64,000 bases of DNA from contig OZ037765.1 of NCBI GenBank assembly GCA_964035545.1, positions 20,027,995 through 20,091,994 of the forward strand. The letters are read 5' to 3'. Shown here piece after piece: positions 36,801 through 50,700 of the stretch. How positions within the stretch are numbered: the first letter of the stretch is position 1; each line of letters starts with the position of its first letter. The notes below the pieces were generated by a model. The model was not told where the DNA came from and did not search any database. It saw nothing but the letters and a program-made list of their open reading frames with translations. Origin of the DNA: Bugula neritina (taxonomy: Eukaryota > Bryozoa > Gymnolaemata > Cheilostomatida > Bugulidae). The position numbers and the translations under genes were made by a program.

Positions 36801-38175
36801 GGCAATAAATCTAACCATGGTGATGAAATACCATTTGTGTTTGGGTCACCATACAACGAGGAACATTCTCTGGAAAAAAGTATTTGCATTACTTCTACCT
36901 ATTTTGGGGAAAATTGGTTTAAATTTATATCATAACAATCAGCCAATTCTTTACATCATATACCACATATTATATAAGCCTCTAATAATGTTTAATCTTG
37001 CATTATGTTATGATTAAAAAGTTATGTTGTACATAATATTTCATTAATTCAAATTCAATGCCAGTACTTTTTAAGGAAAAATTTAATACAGGTCTGCATG
37101 TGAGTAGATGTTTCATATACAACAAAATTAGATTAAGTAAAAAATAAAGCAAAATAATGAATTTTTAACTTGCAAAAATTGATATACTAATTTTAGTGTA
37201 CTTTGGAGACAATGCGCCAGTTGATGCTCAAGCAGTTTTAAATTTTCTCAATGGAGTCTCCAAGAAAGACAAGCCCTTATCTGATGTGATGATGAGAACT
37301 TGGACCAACTTTGCTAAATCTGGGTAATGGTTGTTGTATTAAATCTTTATGCAATACTCTTATGCATTAAATTCAAAATTATTATTATTGCTGCAATTTA
37401 AAGTGTTATTTTCTGTCTTTACGTTTCCATCTAAAAAAATAAAATCAATACATTAATCAATTTATTGGTTTAAGACATAAATTTTACATTTGTTCAAATA
37501 TTTCGTTTTATTTATTTGGCTTGTATAAATTTCGCATAGTTTTTAAGTGAGAGAATATCATGTTCTAGTCATATTGAAATTATTTGACTATGCTTTTAGA
37601 AATCCTAACTTACCAGTACCACTTCCTGTTGGTACACCAACATGGCCACTGTTTAACGTCAGCGCTGACACAGTTATGGAATTCAACAGCGCTGGACTCA
37701 AAGTAATCGCAACCCCTGAAAAAGATAGACTCCTCAACTTGACTGAAACACTGTTTGCTGCAAGAACTGCTCAAGTCAATGCTGACAAAGCTCCTGGTAT
37801 GTTTATTGTTGAGTATTTATTACATTATAAAGTAATTTAGCATCACATTGCAATGCATATGTAGATGTGATAGATAACATTATATAGCAACTTCTTTTAT
37901 TACATAGTTTAATTTTTAAAAGTATGCTTGCGATACTTTTATTTATTAGTTTTAAAAATTAAATCTTCAAGTATATTATTAAGCGTAAAAGCATGATTAT
38001 AGAGTGTTTAGAAACTGTTTAAAAATTTGAAAAGTAACATAATATAAAAAATTGGTTTGCAAATGTTACTTTTACTTCCACTTTTAGCATTGATCATACT
38101 TAATTGTTTCATAACATTTCAGTTTCATGCACTACTGGGACTAAGCCTGTCACCAATATAAATGTTATTGGATAA
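33874..38175 (+). CDS. Secreted type-B carboxylesterase/cholinesterase-like protein, gene D
   Basis: Ten exons: 33874-34018, 34403-34528, 34881-35108, 35214-35398, 35506-35759, 36196-36446, 36667-36879, 37197-37323, 37600-37796 and 38123-38175 (TAA), giving 592 aa. The signal peptide is as in the other copies. Glu324 (NKDEG) and His447 (NHGDE) are present. The nucleophile elbow reads GQSAG rather than GESAG; Ser203 is kept. The oxyanion loop is YGGG. Intron 5 appears to start with GC (ACG/GCAAGT), because only that site keeps the frame. SINE copies lie in introns 2 and 5. The last exon (GTKP...NINVIG) is of the A type. It is probably an active esterase, perhaps with altered kinetics (inference). 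Confidence 0.91.
34565..34790 (+). repeat. tRNA-derived SINE copy in intron 2 of gene D
   Basis: The tRNA-like head (ATGGTGTAGCAGTTAGCTAG, B box GGGTCAAGTCCC) is followed by a body AAGAAGATCATTCAGTCAC and CAGGGGTTTTCACAGGCATG. The body is shared with the copy at 35945. Confidence 0.7.
35945..36170 (+). repeat. tRNA-derived SINE copy in intron 5 of gene D
   Basis: The head has CTGTGGTCTAGGGTTTAGAC (A-box region) and GGGTTTGAACCCC (B box). The body AAGAAGAGCATCCAGTCATA and CAGGGGTTTTTCACAGGGATG aligns with 34629-34770. It ends close to the acceptor of exon 6. Confidence 0.7.
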
Positions 38176-39850
38176 GCAGAGACATGGAAAAAGACACACG
38201 GTACTCAATATATTGTCCTACTAAATATTTTGTCAATAATTTGTTAACTGCAGAGCTGGCAATTTAATAAGTTGTTTATTAGCCACTTGCATAAAAGTTG
38301 CTTATTCTGTTACTTTACCAGTTGACATAATACAGCACATAAATGGTTTTTATCAAGATTTAAATTTCTTGACTTGTTTAGTACTGTATAATACATCAAA
38401 AATATTAAGAATTCTATGTAGTTGTTTTGATTTGTTATAATATAGTAGTTGCTGAATGCCATAATATCTTGAATAAAATAATGCGCTTTAATTTCTTTTA
38501 TAAAGATGTGAAAATAATTGAGAGTTCTAATAGTCATTAGTATAATTCAATAAACAGTAGCACAACTTTTCTATCAATTATAAACTCTTGGAAATTAATT
38601 TAATGAAATAATTTTAATATTGAGTTAAGCTCAGATCTATGCATATATATAAAGTACTTAAATTGTTCAAAATGTCATAATCCATTGAATTTTCGCTGTC
38701 TAGAGATGCTTATATCAGTTGCTGTGGGTATCTTGTTGTGGTGGCTATATTGTAGAATACTGCAAAATGCAAACTCTTATCTTTCTCGAATATACAACTT
38801 ATAGTTGTTCTGAGTGGCTTTATTTAATATAAAATTCTGATAGTTTAAGTTCAGTCAAACCAATATAGCTAATAATATCTAATCAGTCTATAAATATTTT
38901 AGAATGACTTGTAAGCAATAGAACGTTTCAATTAGTTCCGCTTTTTTTTCTGTATCTGTATGAAGTAGATCCTGCAGCAGACCAGCAGACCAGCGGACCA
39001 TCGTGCAAGCATCAGAGATCAGAAAGTTACTATAATGTCAATTTTTTTTTTTATTAAATTTTTCTAATATATAAAGCAAAATAAAATATATTGATGTAGA
39101 ATTTTTTTTTCTGTTTTGTTTTCTTTCAAGTATAAAACAAAATAAATGTATTGATATAGAGATCTATTAGAAGAAAGCAATGGTAGGGACGCTCAATGGA
39201 AACAAAAGTGAGCAGTCTGCATAAAGCAAATAAAAGAGATAAAAGTGCAAAAAAGCAAAAATGTGAAATAAAGCAAACGCCAAACTAAAAGCTTTAAAAG
39301 CACGCTATGCCAAAAATATTATATTATTCAACTGTACCTAAGTAGAATTATTTATAAGAAAAACATGCAGCAGGACTATTTGCTATCTTCTTGTATTTAA
39401 TATTTGTTTTCTATATCTTTCATTGAGCCAGTCTCAATATTGTAAACTGTCAGGCTATATTTGTTGGGAAAAAATAATTGCAAATAGAATTGTTTGCATG
39501 TCTACCTTATAAGCACTTGATCACTTAAGTTCTCAATATTGTAATATAATTTCCATGAGTTTAGAATATTTTATGAACTAGCTGCAAACTCAATTAAACT
39601 GCTATACATTTATCCATTGTATACTCATATAATAAACATGAAAGCTTTTTCAAGCTTCCATATCATAATTACTGGCGTACTGTGAAACAAATAAATCAAT
39701 AATTATAAAGTATTCCAGAAAATATATTTCGATCACTCAACTGATGGATAAGATGATAGAGACAATGATAATAACACAATAACTATGTTATCAATAAACT
39801 TATGCACAGGAAAACAAAGTTTCAGCTAAGTACAGAGACACCTGATAGGA
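38176..39850. other. Intergenic, no gene seen
   Basis: AT-rich sequence after esterase D. There is a short CAGACCAGCGGACCA stretch near 38985, but I see no exon structure or clear repeat. Confidence 0.5.
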
Positions 39851-40044
39851 TGTGATTGTCTTCTCCTGAATATTAAATAATGTCGCTGCATATTCTAATA
39901 TTCTTCTTTGACTAAATAAATTTTAATTATATTTACTTCACTATCAACATTCATTATTGTGTTGACTGTCCATCATGCACTACATCTACACTGTGTTGAT
40001 CTCATCTATAGCAAGGAGTTGTCATACCAGAAACTTTATACAGC

Positions 40045-40830
40045 TCACCCTGCTCTTCTTACAGTCTGTAACAAGAAAACACCACTATTGTAATAATTGT
40101 AGATCATCTATTTGAAATAAAAGCAGCATTTCAATTGTGAAATATTTACAGTTTCATTCAACAGTGAGTAACGGGAGTATAGAAAACAATTGTCATATGC
40201 TTGTTTATGTAGAAACTTCTTGCATTGAAATCATAAAATATTCAACTGGTTGATATTTTGTTTAAACAGTGTACATATATGAATACATGACACCATAAAC
40301 AATGTATAAACTAAAATAATACGACTTCTTACCTGAGTCAATATAACTGTCATCAACTTGGTGAGCTGTGACTTTGATATGATTGAGCCATTGTATAATT
40401 TCTGTATGACATTCAACTCCTGCTCCATCTTTAATTTTTCATCCTGTTATAAATTACCAAAAAGTTTTAAGAGTTTTAATATCAAGTCACACGTTATAGT
40501 TTAAACTAGTAGAAAATTCAAAAGTTGAAAATTCAAATCAATTAATGTAATTTTCAGATGTGACGCGATGATAAACACAACATTTTACTCACTGCTGACT
40601 TATGTTGTAAAACTCTCTTAATCCACATTCTCTCTCCTTTACCAAACACAGTAAATGAGTACACAGTAGTTGAAGTGATAGACATGATGAGTGATAATAT
40701 TAGTTCAGTAAATCTCTGCTCAATAAACTCTCTTGGCTGATGCAAATCAAGTTTGCGACTTTGTGTTGTCGGAGTTATGTTTTTGATTGTTGAGTGTAAT
40801 GAAGTTAGCAATGCATTAAAATTTGAATTT
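40045..40830 (-). pseudogene. Last three exons of an unrecognised gene, left arm copy
   Basis: The minus-strand exons are about 40830-40593 (open at its 5' end), 40443-40333 (111 bases) and 40065-40045 (TGA). All junctions are in phase 0 with GT-AG ends. The peptide contains KNITPTTQSRKLDLHQ, then a hydrophobic, membrane-like stretch LILSLIMSITSTTVYSF, then a charged tail ending VILTQTVRRAG. There is no promoter or upstream exon before the microsatellite, so the copy is cut off at its 5' side. I do not recognise the family. Confidence 0.6.
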
Positions 40831-40977
40831 AAAATACTTTATATACCAACTATCATTATAATAATGTTTTAGATATATATTCTAAGAGTAATTTACATAA
40901 TTTATATTTTATAATATTGCATCATATATGCAGTGTTTATAACCCTATAAAGTTGTTTATAGCCTTTCTGGACATAT

Positions 40978-41260
40978 AATACATACATACACACATACAT
41001 ACATACACACATACATACATACATACATACATACATACATACATACATACATACATACATCCATACATCCATCCATACACACATACATACATACATACAT
41101 ACATCCATACATCCATATATATATATATATAGGCTATGTATATGTGTGTGTGTGTGTGCGTGCGTGTGTGTGTGTATACATATACATATATACATATACA
41201 CATATACATATGCCATATCATATTATATATATAATATTATATATATACCATATTATTTCA
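40978..41260. repeat. Microsatellite at the palindrome centre: (ACAT)n, (TA)n, (TG)n
   Basis: Long ACAT runs with ATCC variants (40978-41115) are followed by TATATA, TGTGTG/TGCG and TACATA runs. Six-frame ORFs across it are low-complexity artefacts. Confidence 0.95.
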
Positions 41261-41279
41261 TATACGTATTCAGTGATTT

Positions 41280-42554
41280 AAATTCAAATTTTAATGCATT
41301 GCTAACTTCATTACACTCAACAATCAAAAACATAACTCCGACAACACAAAGTCACAAACTTGATTTGCATCAGTGTGACAGCCGATAATGGATACTGTAT
41401 CAGCTGATAAGTTTTGCTGCGTCAGCACGGGTACTGTTTGGCACGGATGCCTATGTATTGTGATTCACTTAATGAAGGGTGAATGGATGGAGGACACAGA
41501 TGCAGGCCACAACTCTATTTTTTGTCTATTGCCAACAGTATATTTTCTAAGTTAGACTTCATTCATACTTAGACTCATACTCATACTCGTACTGTAACCT
41601 ATGACCATAAAAATTACAAAAATCTTGTTAACTTAACATTAATTACATAGCTGACAAAACATTTAGTTAATGAAGTTCAAAACAAAAGATAATATAATAC
41701 TTGATACTTACAATTATTTTGACAATTAAGTATAGATTGCCTGCATCTTTAGCAGGAGGAAAACTGAGCTACACTGACTCATCTACCAAAAACTGTCAGT
41801 AAATAGCTATCACGAAAGCTTTCACAAATAGCTTTCATTACACAATGATTTTTGGAAAGCTGCCAAAAAGCTACTGCAACAATCAGCCAAAAAAGTTTAT
41901 TGAGCAGAGATTTACTAAACTAATATTATCACTCATCATGTCTATCACTTTAACTACTGTGTACTTATTTACTGTGTTTGGTAGAGGAGAGAAAATGTGA
42001 ATTAAGAGAGTTTTACAGAATAAGTCAGCAGTGAGTAAAATGTTATGTTCATCACCACGTCATACCTAAATAATACCTTATTATTAAATTTGAATTTTCT
42101 ACTTTTAGAAATACAACTTCCTACTAGTTTGAACTATAAATAATACTGATTTTATTTTTTACCTGATATTAAAACTCTTAAAACATTTTGGTAATTTACA
42201 ACAGGATAAAAGAATAGAGATGGAGCAGGAGTTGAATGTCATACAGAAATTATACAATTACTCAATCATATCAAAGTTACAGCTCACCAAGTTGATGACA
42301 GTTATATTGACTCAGGTAAAAATCATATGATGTTTAAATAAAATATCAGCCCATTGGATATTTTCTAATCCAACACAAGAAGTTACTGTACATTAACAAG
42401 CATAAGACAATTGTCTGCACTATACCCACTACACTCATTGTTGAATGAAGCTGTAAATTATTCACAATCAAAACCCTGTTTTTATATCAAATAGATCTAC
42501 AATTATTACAATAGTGGTGCTTTCTTGTTACAGGCTATAAGGAGAGCAGGGTGA
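41280..42554 (+). pseudogene. Same gene end, right arm copy, disrupted
   Basis: The exons mirror the left arm: the first piece is split by an insert (about 41280-41370 and 41885-42030), followed by 42205-42315 and 42534-42554 (TGA). The Trp codon after GKGERM on the left is TGA here (41998-42000), and the insert breaks the first exon. The intron signals and the last two exons are kept. It is therefore a dead inverted duplicate. Confidence 0.65.
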
Positions 42555-42733
42555 GCTGTATAAAGTTTCTAGTATGACAACTCCTTGCTATAGATGAGAT
42601 CAACACAGTGTAGATGTAGTACATGATGGACAGTCAACACAATAATGAATGTTGACAGTGAAGGGAATATAACTAAAATTAATTTACTCAGAGAAGAATA
42701 TTAGAGTATACAGTTCAGGAGAAGACAATCATG

Positions 42734-44560
42734 TTATGAAGTTGCCTCTGAACTCTGCTAAGAATTAGTTTAGCCACAGTATATTCATTATAGTATAATT
42801 TTTGTCAGTCTGGTATTAAAATATATTTTCTTAAACATTATATAATTATTCTGTTTCTTATTGCATAGTGCCAGTACATATCGTACAAAAGTGTGAACAT
42901 ACTTAATTACATGTGGCATGTTCATTACACAGTAATTGAGTTTACAGTTAATAAAATATCCTATAATGTACTATTGAGGTCTTCAGGTAATGTCTCTGCA
43001 TGAGAGAACAACTCCAATTCTATTATATCCGAGTGTACTTGCATGTATTTTATTCCCTCCTATAACCAAGACAAACCAGCAGTAAACTGTATTATTTCTT
43101 GAAAGTCTAAAACCCGATCTCCAAAGCAGTACAACCTCAACCACTCACCTGCCTCTCAGTTGGGCAATTCTGCAGCTAATGAGCATTTTATTGCATGACA
43201 GAAATAACAATATTTCTTCTATAGCCTGATTTGATAAGGTTTAGTTTGGTGATTGCATTTGAAGAGATATTGTTGTATTACATAAACCTTCTAGAACCCA
43301 GACTATTCCAAACAAGCTGCAACTCCGTATTTGACTCCTAACTCTGTAATATGTATTGATATGATACTGTTTTTATTGAAGAGAGAACCAGACTTAGGCT
43401 CAGTTATGGCTAACAAGCTTTTTTTATAAAAGACACTGACATAGTAATTTAAAACTCTTATAAGAAACAGCTTATTTAACACCTTCTTGGAAATGGTCTT
43501 ACTCTAAAAAGTGGTTTAACCAAAAAGCTAGAACGTAACACTGAAACTAAAATTTGAACTTCATTGCCTGATCATAGCTAAAAGTTGACTCAACTGTAGC
43601 TTTAGCCTGTGCTACAAGAACTTTCACCCTTCTTACACAATATCAGTATGTGATCAATGGACCAAATGCTTGGACATGTATGGTTTAAGATATATTATGG
43701 CTGGAAACTAGAGAAATTAGCCCTATATATGTCACTGGGATCAAGGAAGTGTTGACAAATAATGATCCTTGAGCATATTTTTGAAGCCAGATAAGTAAAC
43801 GTGTGTTCTATTGTATTTAGTGTCCCTTACAGTGTAAGAGCTTGTCTTTTTGCTATACACACTGGAATTAGTGTGAACTGTGAAGAGATATTATTTCAGG
43901 TTTGCTTCAGCTTGTAATTAATCAATGCCTCTAAAATACACTCAAGGATTGACCTAAATAGTAACCTGGCATCGGTTGAGAGTTGTCTTTATATTTGAAA
44001 TGCAAATCAAATCTAATTGAAGTTCTATATAATATGCAATTAACCATATAGTTCTTTTTTCATGGTATTTGCTTGTTCGAACAATAAAAACCAATTTTGC
44101 AAAAATTTTTTTAAGCCAGTTTAACTTTATCACATATTACTATTTATTAGCTTTATTGGTGTAACAAAATTTGAATTAATATTGAATTAAGTTTCTCACA
44201 TGTGCAAACTGAATCAGCTGAAATGACGCCGATGTTATGCTTACAATGACAACCATCTTGTTGAAGATAATTTAATGCAACTTATACGTAAAGAAATAAT
44301 ATCAGTTGATCAATCAATTGTAACTTGAAGGAAAAAATTTTTTGTTGATATGACCTCAGCTGTTAAATAATAGTGCTGGCTGCTAATGCGTCACAAATCG
44401 TGTTAGCACAACTCTTCATTTAGACTCTCAGCTGCAAAACTGTAGTTCTATTCATGTAATTTATTCATGCATAGAATATTTTGATTGGATAACTCAGAAT
44501 ATGAAGATTAAACACACTTGAGTAGATAACTCACAAGTGGTAACAACGGAAACGGATATT
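42734..44560. other. Intergenic, no gene seen
   Basis: AT-rich, no splice-consistent ORF. It lies just upstream of the VDAC first exon. Confidence 0.5.
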
Positions 44561-44715
44561 TAGATTGTTTGCGCGTGCGTGCTTTTAATTATCCGGTTAA
44601 AGCAGTTTTTGAGAACGTTGTTTGCAAACTTGCGGAACTAGGACAGCCAGTCAGTATCTCACTGGTCTTCTACCACTTTGTTTTTGTCACATTTACTCAA
44701 CCCACATCAACAAAG

Positions 44716-47700
44716 ATGGTAAATACAGTAAATATTTTCATGATATTATGTTATAAAACTATTTTTGCTTTCTAATGAATAACGGTAATTGTAACTCAAA
44801 CTGTAAGACTAAGTCCAAGTGTTGGTGTAAGTCAAACTCAAATTAAAACTCTAAAAGTGCAGCATAACCATTGGGCTTGGCATTTGCATTTACTGATTTA
44901 GTTTTACAATTACTATTAGTATAAGAAGTACTAACTGTAATTCTAATCAATAACTTAGTGAGTCAGTAAAAATGAAATGACTGAAACTCCAAAAGCAAAA
45001 GTTAGGCTGGAACTGAAAGTGAAAATGCAACGCCAACTGAAAACTATCACTGTGATGGTAACCATGAGTGAATGACTGACAGTAAAACTAAAATTTAAAC
45101 TAGCCCTAGGTCTTCAACTTCAAGTATTCATAGTGAAGTAAGTTAAACTTAAATGATCAGTGAATGTGATACTCATACCAATCTACTTCTAGTTCTAGTG
45201 ATAATGCTCATGCTGATACTGATGGTGATAGTAATAGGCTACTAATAGTAATAGTGATACTTATGCTAATGATTATATGCTTAGCTTGACTTGCAACATG
45301 AACTTTTCAATTGGCATGGGCAGAACGAAGAGAAAGTCAAAGTGACACTTTTCACCTGTGACTTGACCTTGCAAAGAGTATAACTATAAGGAAAATCAAA
45401 CATTAATACTTCATTAGTCTTACCCTTACTCTTAGACTTGGTCACTTTTTAGTTCAGGCAATGCTTCATCACCATGAATGGCTGAAATTTAAGTATAAAG
45501 TATAAAAGATGCTTAGCAGCAAATGCATAGTTGCATCTTTGAATTGCTGGAGAACTTTAAATAATACTTGTCGAATTTTTCTTCACACTAAGCCACCCTG
45601 TTGGGTAGAAGGGGTGTGCCCCATTCTTAATCATGAGTTACATGTATGTACCTGTGGTCAGTAAAGATATATTTTTAAAAAAATAATGTACAGTGGATGC
45701 AAAGCAGGCCTGCTTAGCCTGTGTGTGGTAAGAGTGCAGTAAGGGACCGCGCTTTGGTTTACATATTTGAAAGATTTGTTTATATAAAACTCTTGACTTC
45801 ATGTTATCAATAAAATTAAAATAATTAATATATTATTAATGTTCAATAAGAAAATAATTTAACTTTTAAGGAGTGATTAAAGTTTTGAGAAAAAATTTGT
45901 ATCTGACAATATAATTTTGATGAAATCAAAAGGATTTGTGCTGGAAGAGCCTGTTGTAAACTGGCATATTTTTGCTAGCTCATCAATTTTCATTATCTAA
46001 CCATATCAGTATGTTAACAACTTTCTTACTATGTCAGATTTTTTCTTTACAACCATAGTTTTGATAATTCAGCAACCAGATGTAGTTTAATATATGTCCT
46101 GTAAATTCTTTAACTAGCTAAGCTACAGTAAAAACATTGCTTGTGACCTGAGAGGTTAAATAAATAGGGAAAACATAAATCGCATCTGTATTAATAAAGC
46201 AATAAAGAAAAAATGACGGATTGGTGATGCACCAGTTAAAGAATTCCTGACACACTTTACTTATATAGCATGAAAATATTCATCTATGTCTTAGCTATCA
46301 TTTTAACACTCTTTTAGGGTTTCAGGTCTAAACAATTTTGTTTTATAACAGTTTTAGTGCATGCATGTCCAAAAAACTTCGAGAATTTTTTTCGCCCTTC
46401 TGTGACGTATTACACCGCAGTTGCGAGAAATAGATGGAAACGCCGCCTGTAAGACATTCGGAAAATAAGTATAGGCTATATTTTCCGTTGCATGTAACCT
46501 TAGTTTTAGCATTTTTAATTTATCGGACGTCTGTCTAGTCCCCAATTAGTATTTTTTTGTGGAATTTAGGTTTTATTTCATAAACAAATTTCGCGGCAAT
46601 AAATACATAGCTACCAACTTACCGTGTCCGAGTCTGTGCAGTGTAATTGTGATAAAGATAAACCTAATACAGAAATAACATAAATACGATATCAATATGA
46701 ACATATCTGGCTCTGACGAAAAATACTTAGAGCACAGTGAGAATCGCAATGAGTATGACTATGACAATCACACTCACGCTGTCACTGAGATTTCTGAAGT
46801 AATGGGCTATCACTATCAGTTTGAGCCGTTTACGTATCAAGATGAAAATGGAGATGATAGTCATGACAAGGATTTTACTGTTACTGATGAGCAACAGGTG
46901 ATACTATTTATAATTTTACTGTATCAGTACGATTTAATTTTATAAACTATAGTGTTACTAATACCGTAATACTAATAGTAATACTAATACTAATAGTAAT
47001 ACTTTAACTTTAAGTTATAAGTATAAGCTAGTATAAGTTATAAATTATTATAATTATAATATTTCATTTTCATTTTGTAATCGTAATTCCAATGCTCAAT
47101 GCCAATGCTCGTATTGATCCTGGCTTAATTAGTTAATATAGCTGAGTTTTGTGCTACTAAAGCTTTAGAGCAAGCATGATATCAAATTACAAGCTAAATA
47201 TTTGATGATTGCTATCGGTTTATATAATATTATTAATAATAAAGTGATAATCATTAAATTTAATGATTACAAATTCCAGTCAAGTAATTAAATATTTGAT
47301 CAATACTAATTTTGTTATTACTACTACCAATACAGGTATTAGTATTAATTATTTGTAGTTAGATTTACCTGATAATTTAAGTCAAGGGAAAGACCGTATT
47401 TTTATAAATGCATAATAATGATAATTATTATTCACTTTTATTGTAATTGTGGTTATACCGATCCTTAACAAAATAAGTTAATCACATACATAATCATGTG
47501 AAACTTGCATTCACGATGATAGCATTTAGTATTTTATTTCTAAGCCCCCTATTTCTCTGAATTTCTGCTTTTATAGTATAACATATAGTACTAACAACAA
47601 TAAAATATTTTAAAATTTCTGAAAATTAGTTTATTTCATAGCAAAAATTATGAGTTTGTTTTAATATAAAAAATCTAATTAATTTTCAACTATAAATATA

Positions 47701-50700
47701 AAAATAGTTTGAACAGTAATGCAAACTTGGAATATTTTAAAACCCATGATTTTAAAGTATTTTCAAACTTCAGCCTCATTGGACTCAATTTTCAATACAA
47801 AGAAAAATACAGGAAACAAATTTAGACACAGTAATTAATGGACTTAATGTGGATGATACTGGTAATAACGTTTTTAGAAAAGCTTGTTTGTTTTGTAGAA
47901 AAATATAAGGCCAGCCACGGAGTGGTGCACTTGCCACCGCTGCCAAAATCAGCCTACAGTGGAACAGTCTGTTTGTTGCCGTGATCATGCTGCAAACCTT
48001 CGATTAGATAGCAGCATGGAATGTATAACACAGCACCCGGGAGTACAGCAATTGACGCAACCAGCTGTATTAGAAGTTGCATACAGCAGCTACCTGAGAT
48101 ATCATGGTTAGTCAATTGCTACTGTAGATCAGTAACTGTCATTGTTAGTTTTTCTAGATAGTCTTACTTGATTATTTAGCCAATCATTTATTTTGGTAGA
48201 TGATTTGTTTGATGAGAAGGCCCATTCTCTCAACACTAAAAAAAGGTTCTGCAGCTACCGGTTTTTGGTGTTCTGGCTGTTTCCAGATATTAAAAAGGGT
48301 GAGAGACGCCCTTTACCAGCTTGCTTATATGATTGGGTGCAAGCTACATTCCCCCCAACTGATGATGAGGAAGAATTTGCTGAATGGATGTTCAGCAAAT
48401 TCGTGTACAATGAAGATTTATGAACATTAACACTCTGGTGATTTTTAGTAGCAGTCAGTTGCTACTGCCTCTTGTAGTGTGTACAGCTTACTATGAGAAT
48501 AAACCTCATTATTTGCAATCTCCCTGACCTTTGAAATTAATTTACCGTTGAGTTTGAGTTGCAATATACTGTGAATATATATTGTGAATATACTTCAATA
48601 TGGTGACTATTTTTGCGCTGAACTTTTCAAGTGACTCTAAGATCATATTCTACAATATCTACATTTCAATGGAAACTGAGACTACAAGTAGATATATTGT
48701 CCAAATTTATTTTTGACACACCTTGAGGTGGAAAATTAAAAATATTATTTCCATTACACAAAAATATTTGGTTTTTTGTTGCATTAGAACATGCATTTTA
48801 AATAAAAATAAATATGGAGAAAAGCTATGAATTCAGTTTTTGAGCTAAGTGAACAATACTATTTCGCCATATTTCTATATACCAGCATTGAACAGCTTTG
48901 CTTCTAATCTTTTTCTGCATCCTTTTAGGTGTTTGCACATATTTGTTGTGTCCTATTCCTTTCTGTAGGCCCTTCTTTTCTGGCTTACGATGGAGAGCTG
49001 GTTTTTTTGTTTGACTTGGCAAAGCTCTAAAATATTATTATATATGAAGGTAACTGGAAAAGTATTATTGAAACAGCTGCAGAAAATCTCAATTGCTGTC
49101 TATATCATATTTCAATTTTATTGCTCAAGATCGCATTTTCAATATTATAATCCTTACAGAAAACCAGGGTCTGTTCTTTTTAACCAGCGAGCTTCTTTAG
49201 GTGTGATAGTGGCCGCCTGCTGACTTTGTTTCCGAGGAGTTAATGGAGTGCATCCAGTTGCACCCTCAGTTTCCACTAAATGAATAGTTGGGACTGCTGT
49301 TTTCTCTAAATGCAATCTAAAGAGTAAATCAAAGACAATGAATTTTTATTCTTTCAATAAGTGAACAATATTTACCATTAATTTTTACTGGTATTGATGA
49401 TGGGCACCATTACCAGTATCATACTCATAGCATGAGTATCAGTGCGTATGAATCATAATATTAATGGTATGTATCCAAGTGACTATGACACATTCTGATA
49501 ATCATAAGTCTTTCATATTATCGCCATTATAAATGAATTTCCTTACAATAATGGTTATCGTGTAAATCATAAATGCAAACTTGTACTTGCAAGTTTATGT
49601 CATAGTCACATGAAATTGAATCAACACGGTCATGACAATCCTATTGACTTATACCAACTTGTAGTAATACTTGATAGTTATAGTTATACTTATTGTTGAA
49701 AATCAACATTAAAAAAACTATCATTAGCCTATCGTCTAATTATATCACAATCACTAAGTCATTAGTCAGTATCACTATGACTATGACTATGAGTTTGAGT
49801 GAGTTATTCACTTACATGTTAATGAGTTTTGCTTTATACATGCCCATGTTTGTAAATTGTTCATCACCAAAATGAAAATGCTGAAAACACAAACGAGAGT
49901 TGTTATCAGGCAGAAAGTTTTTTCTTTTCGTATTGACAAACTTGGTCCATTTTTCACCACACGCAGTATCAGCAGGCCATTTAAACATGTGTTTTTCCTT
50001 GTACGAACACATTGCAGCTTCACACACTCTTCTTTTGCATTTGCCTTTAGAACTTGAAGCCATTCGTGTAGTCATGTCGACAGTAAGTGTAACTAGTAAT
50101 ATAGGTAATAAGTTTGTTCATTAGAGTCCAATGGCAATATGAATATGAAATCTAATTTATATAGATAGCGAGCGACTACTACTAGTAGTAGTACTACTAG
50201 GCACAGGTTATATTGGTAATATCCGGTTACGGTAATGATAATCTATTTGGAAGCGTAAGTTACATAATTGAATATGCAATTATTTGTAATGTTTTATAGA
50301 AAAGTTTACCACTCGTTGGATTTACCTAATTTCTTTCAACAATATCGCGTTATCGCCGTACTTAGCCACCCGTTCTAATTACATCGTGAGGGTGAGGCTA
50401 TTTCATTTTTCCGATGCTCAAAATTTCTAACGGAAGTAACTTTAGCTCTTAATATCAATAATAAAATGGTATCATTTGTTTTTTTCATTGAGCCTTAGTT
50501 GTACTCTGTGTTTTAAAATTTATGTCAGTTTAGTGATTTATCTGTGTGTTGCAGTGGCTAAAAATAAAACGCTGTGAAAGTATGCAATTATTACTATTAG
50601 TTATATAGTAACTAGGACTCGAAGCAGACCGGAAACCGGCGTAATACGTGTGCACTGAGAGCTTAGAAATCCGAAAGTTTTCTGGACATGCATGCACTAA

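Larger units (their letters stand above)
39851..42733. repeat. Large imperfect palindrome (inverted duplication) of about 2.9 kb
   Basis: The left arm (39851 to about 40840) reappears inverted at about 41280-42733. TGTGATTGTCTTCTCCTGAA on the left edge matches the reverse complement of TTCAGGAGAAGACAATCATG on the right edge. The right arm has about 510 extra bases (about 41371-41880). The centre is a microsatellite. Each arm carries the same three gene-end exons, pointing outward. Confidence 0.85.

Noticed and set aside
40902-41221. Minus-strand open frames of about 100 codons full of Met, Tyr, Val and Cys
   Set aside because: They are translations of the ACAT/TG microsatellite at the palindrome centre, in more than one frame.
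44569-44775. Open frame overlapping the VDAC start as a separate gene
   Set aside because: It has no ATG before 44716, and the VDAC ATG with its donor explains the region.
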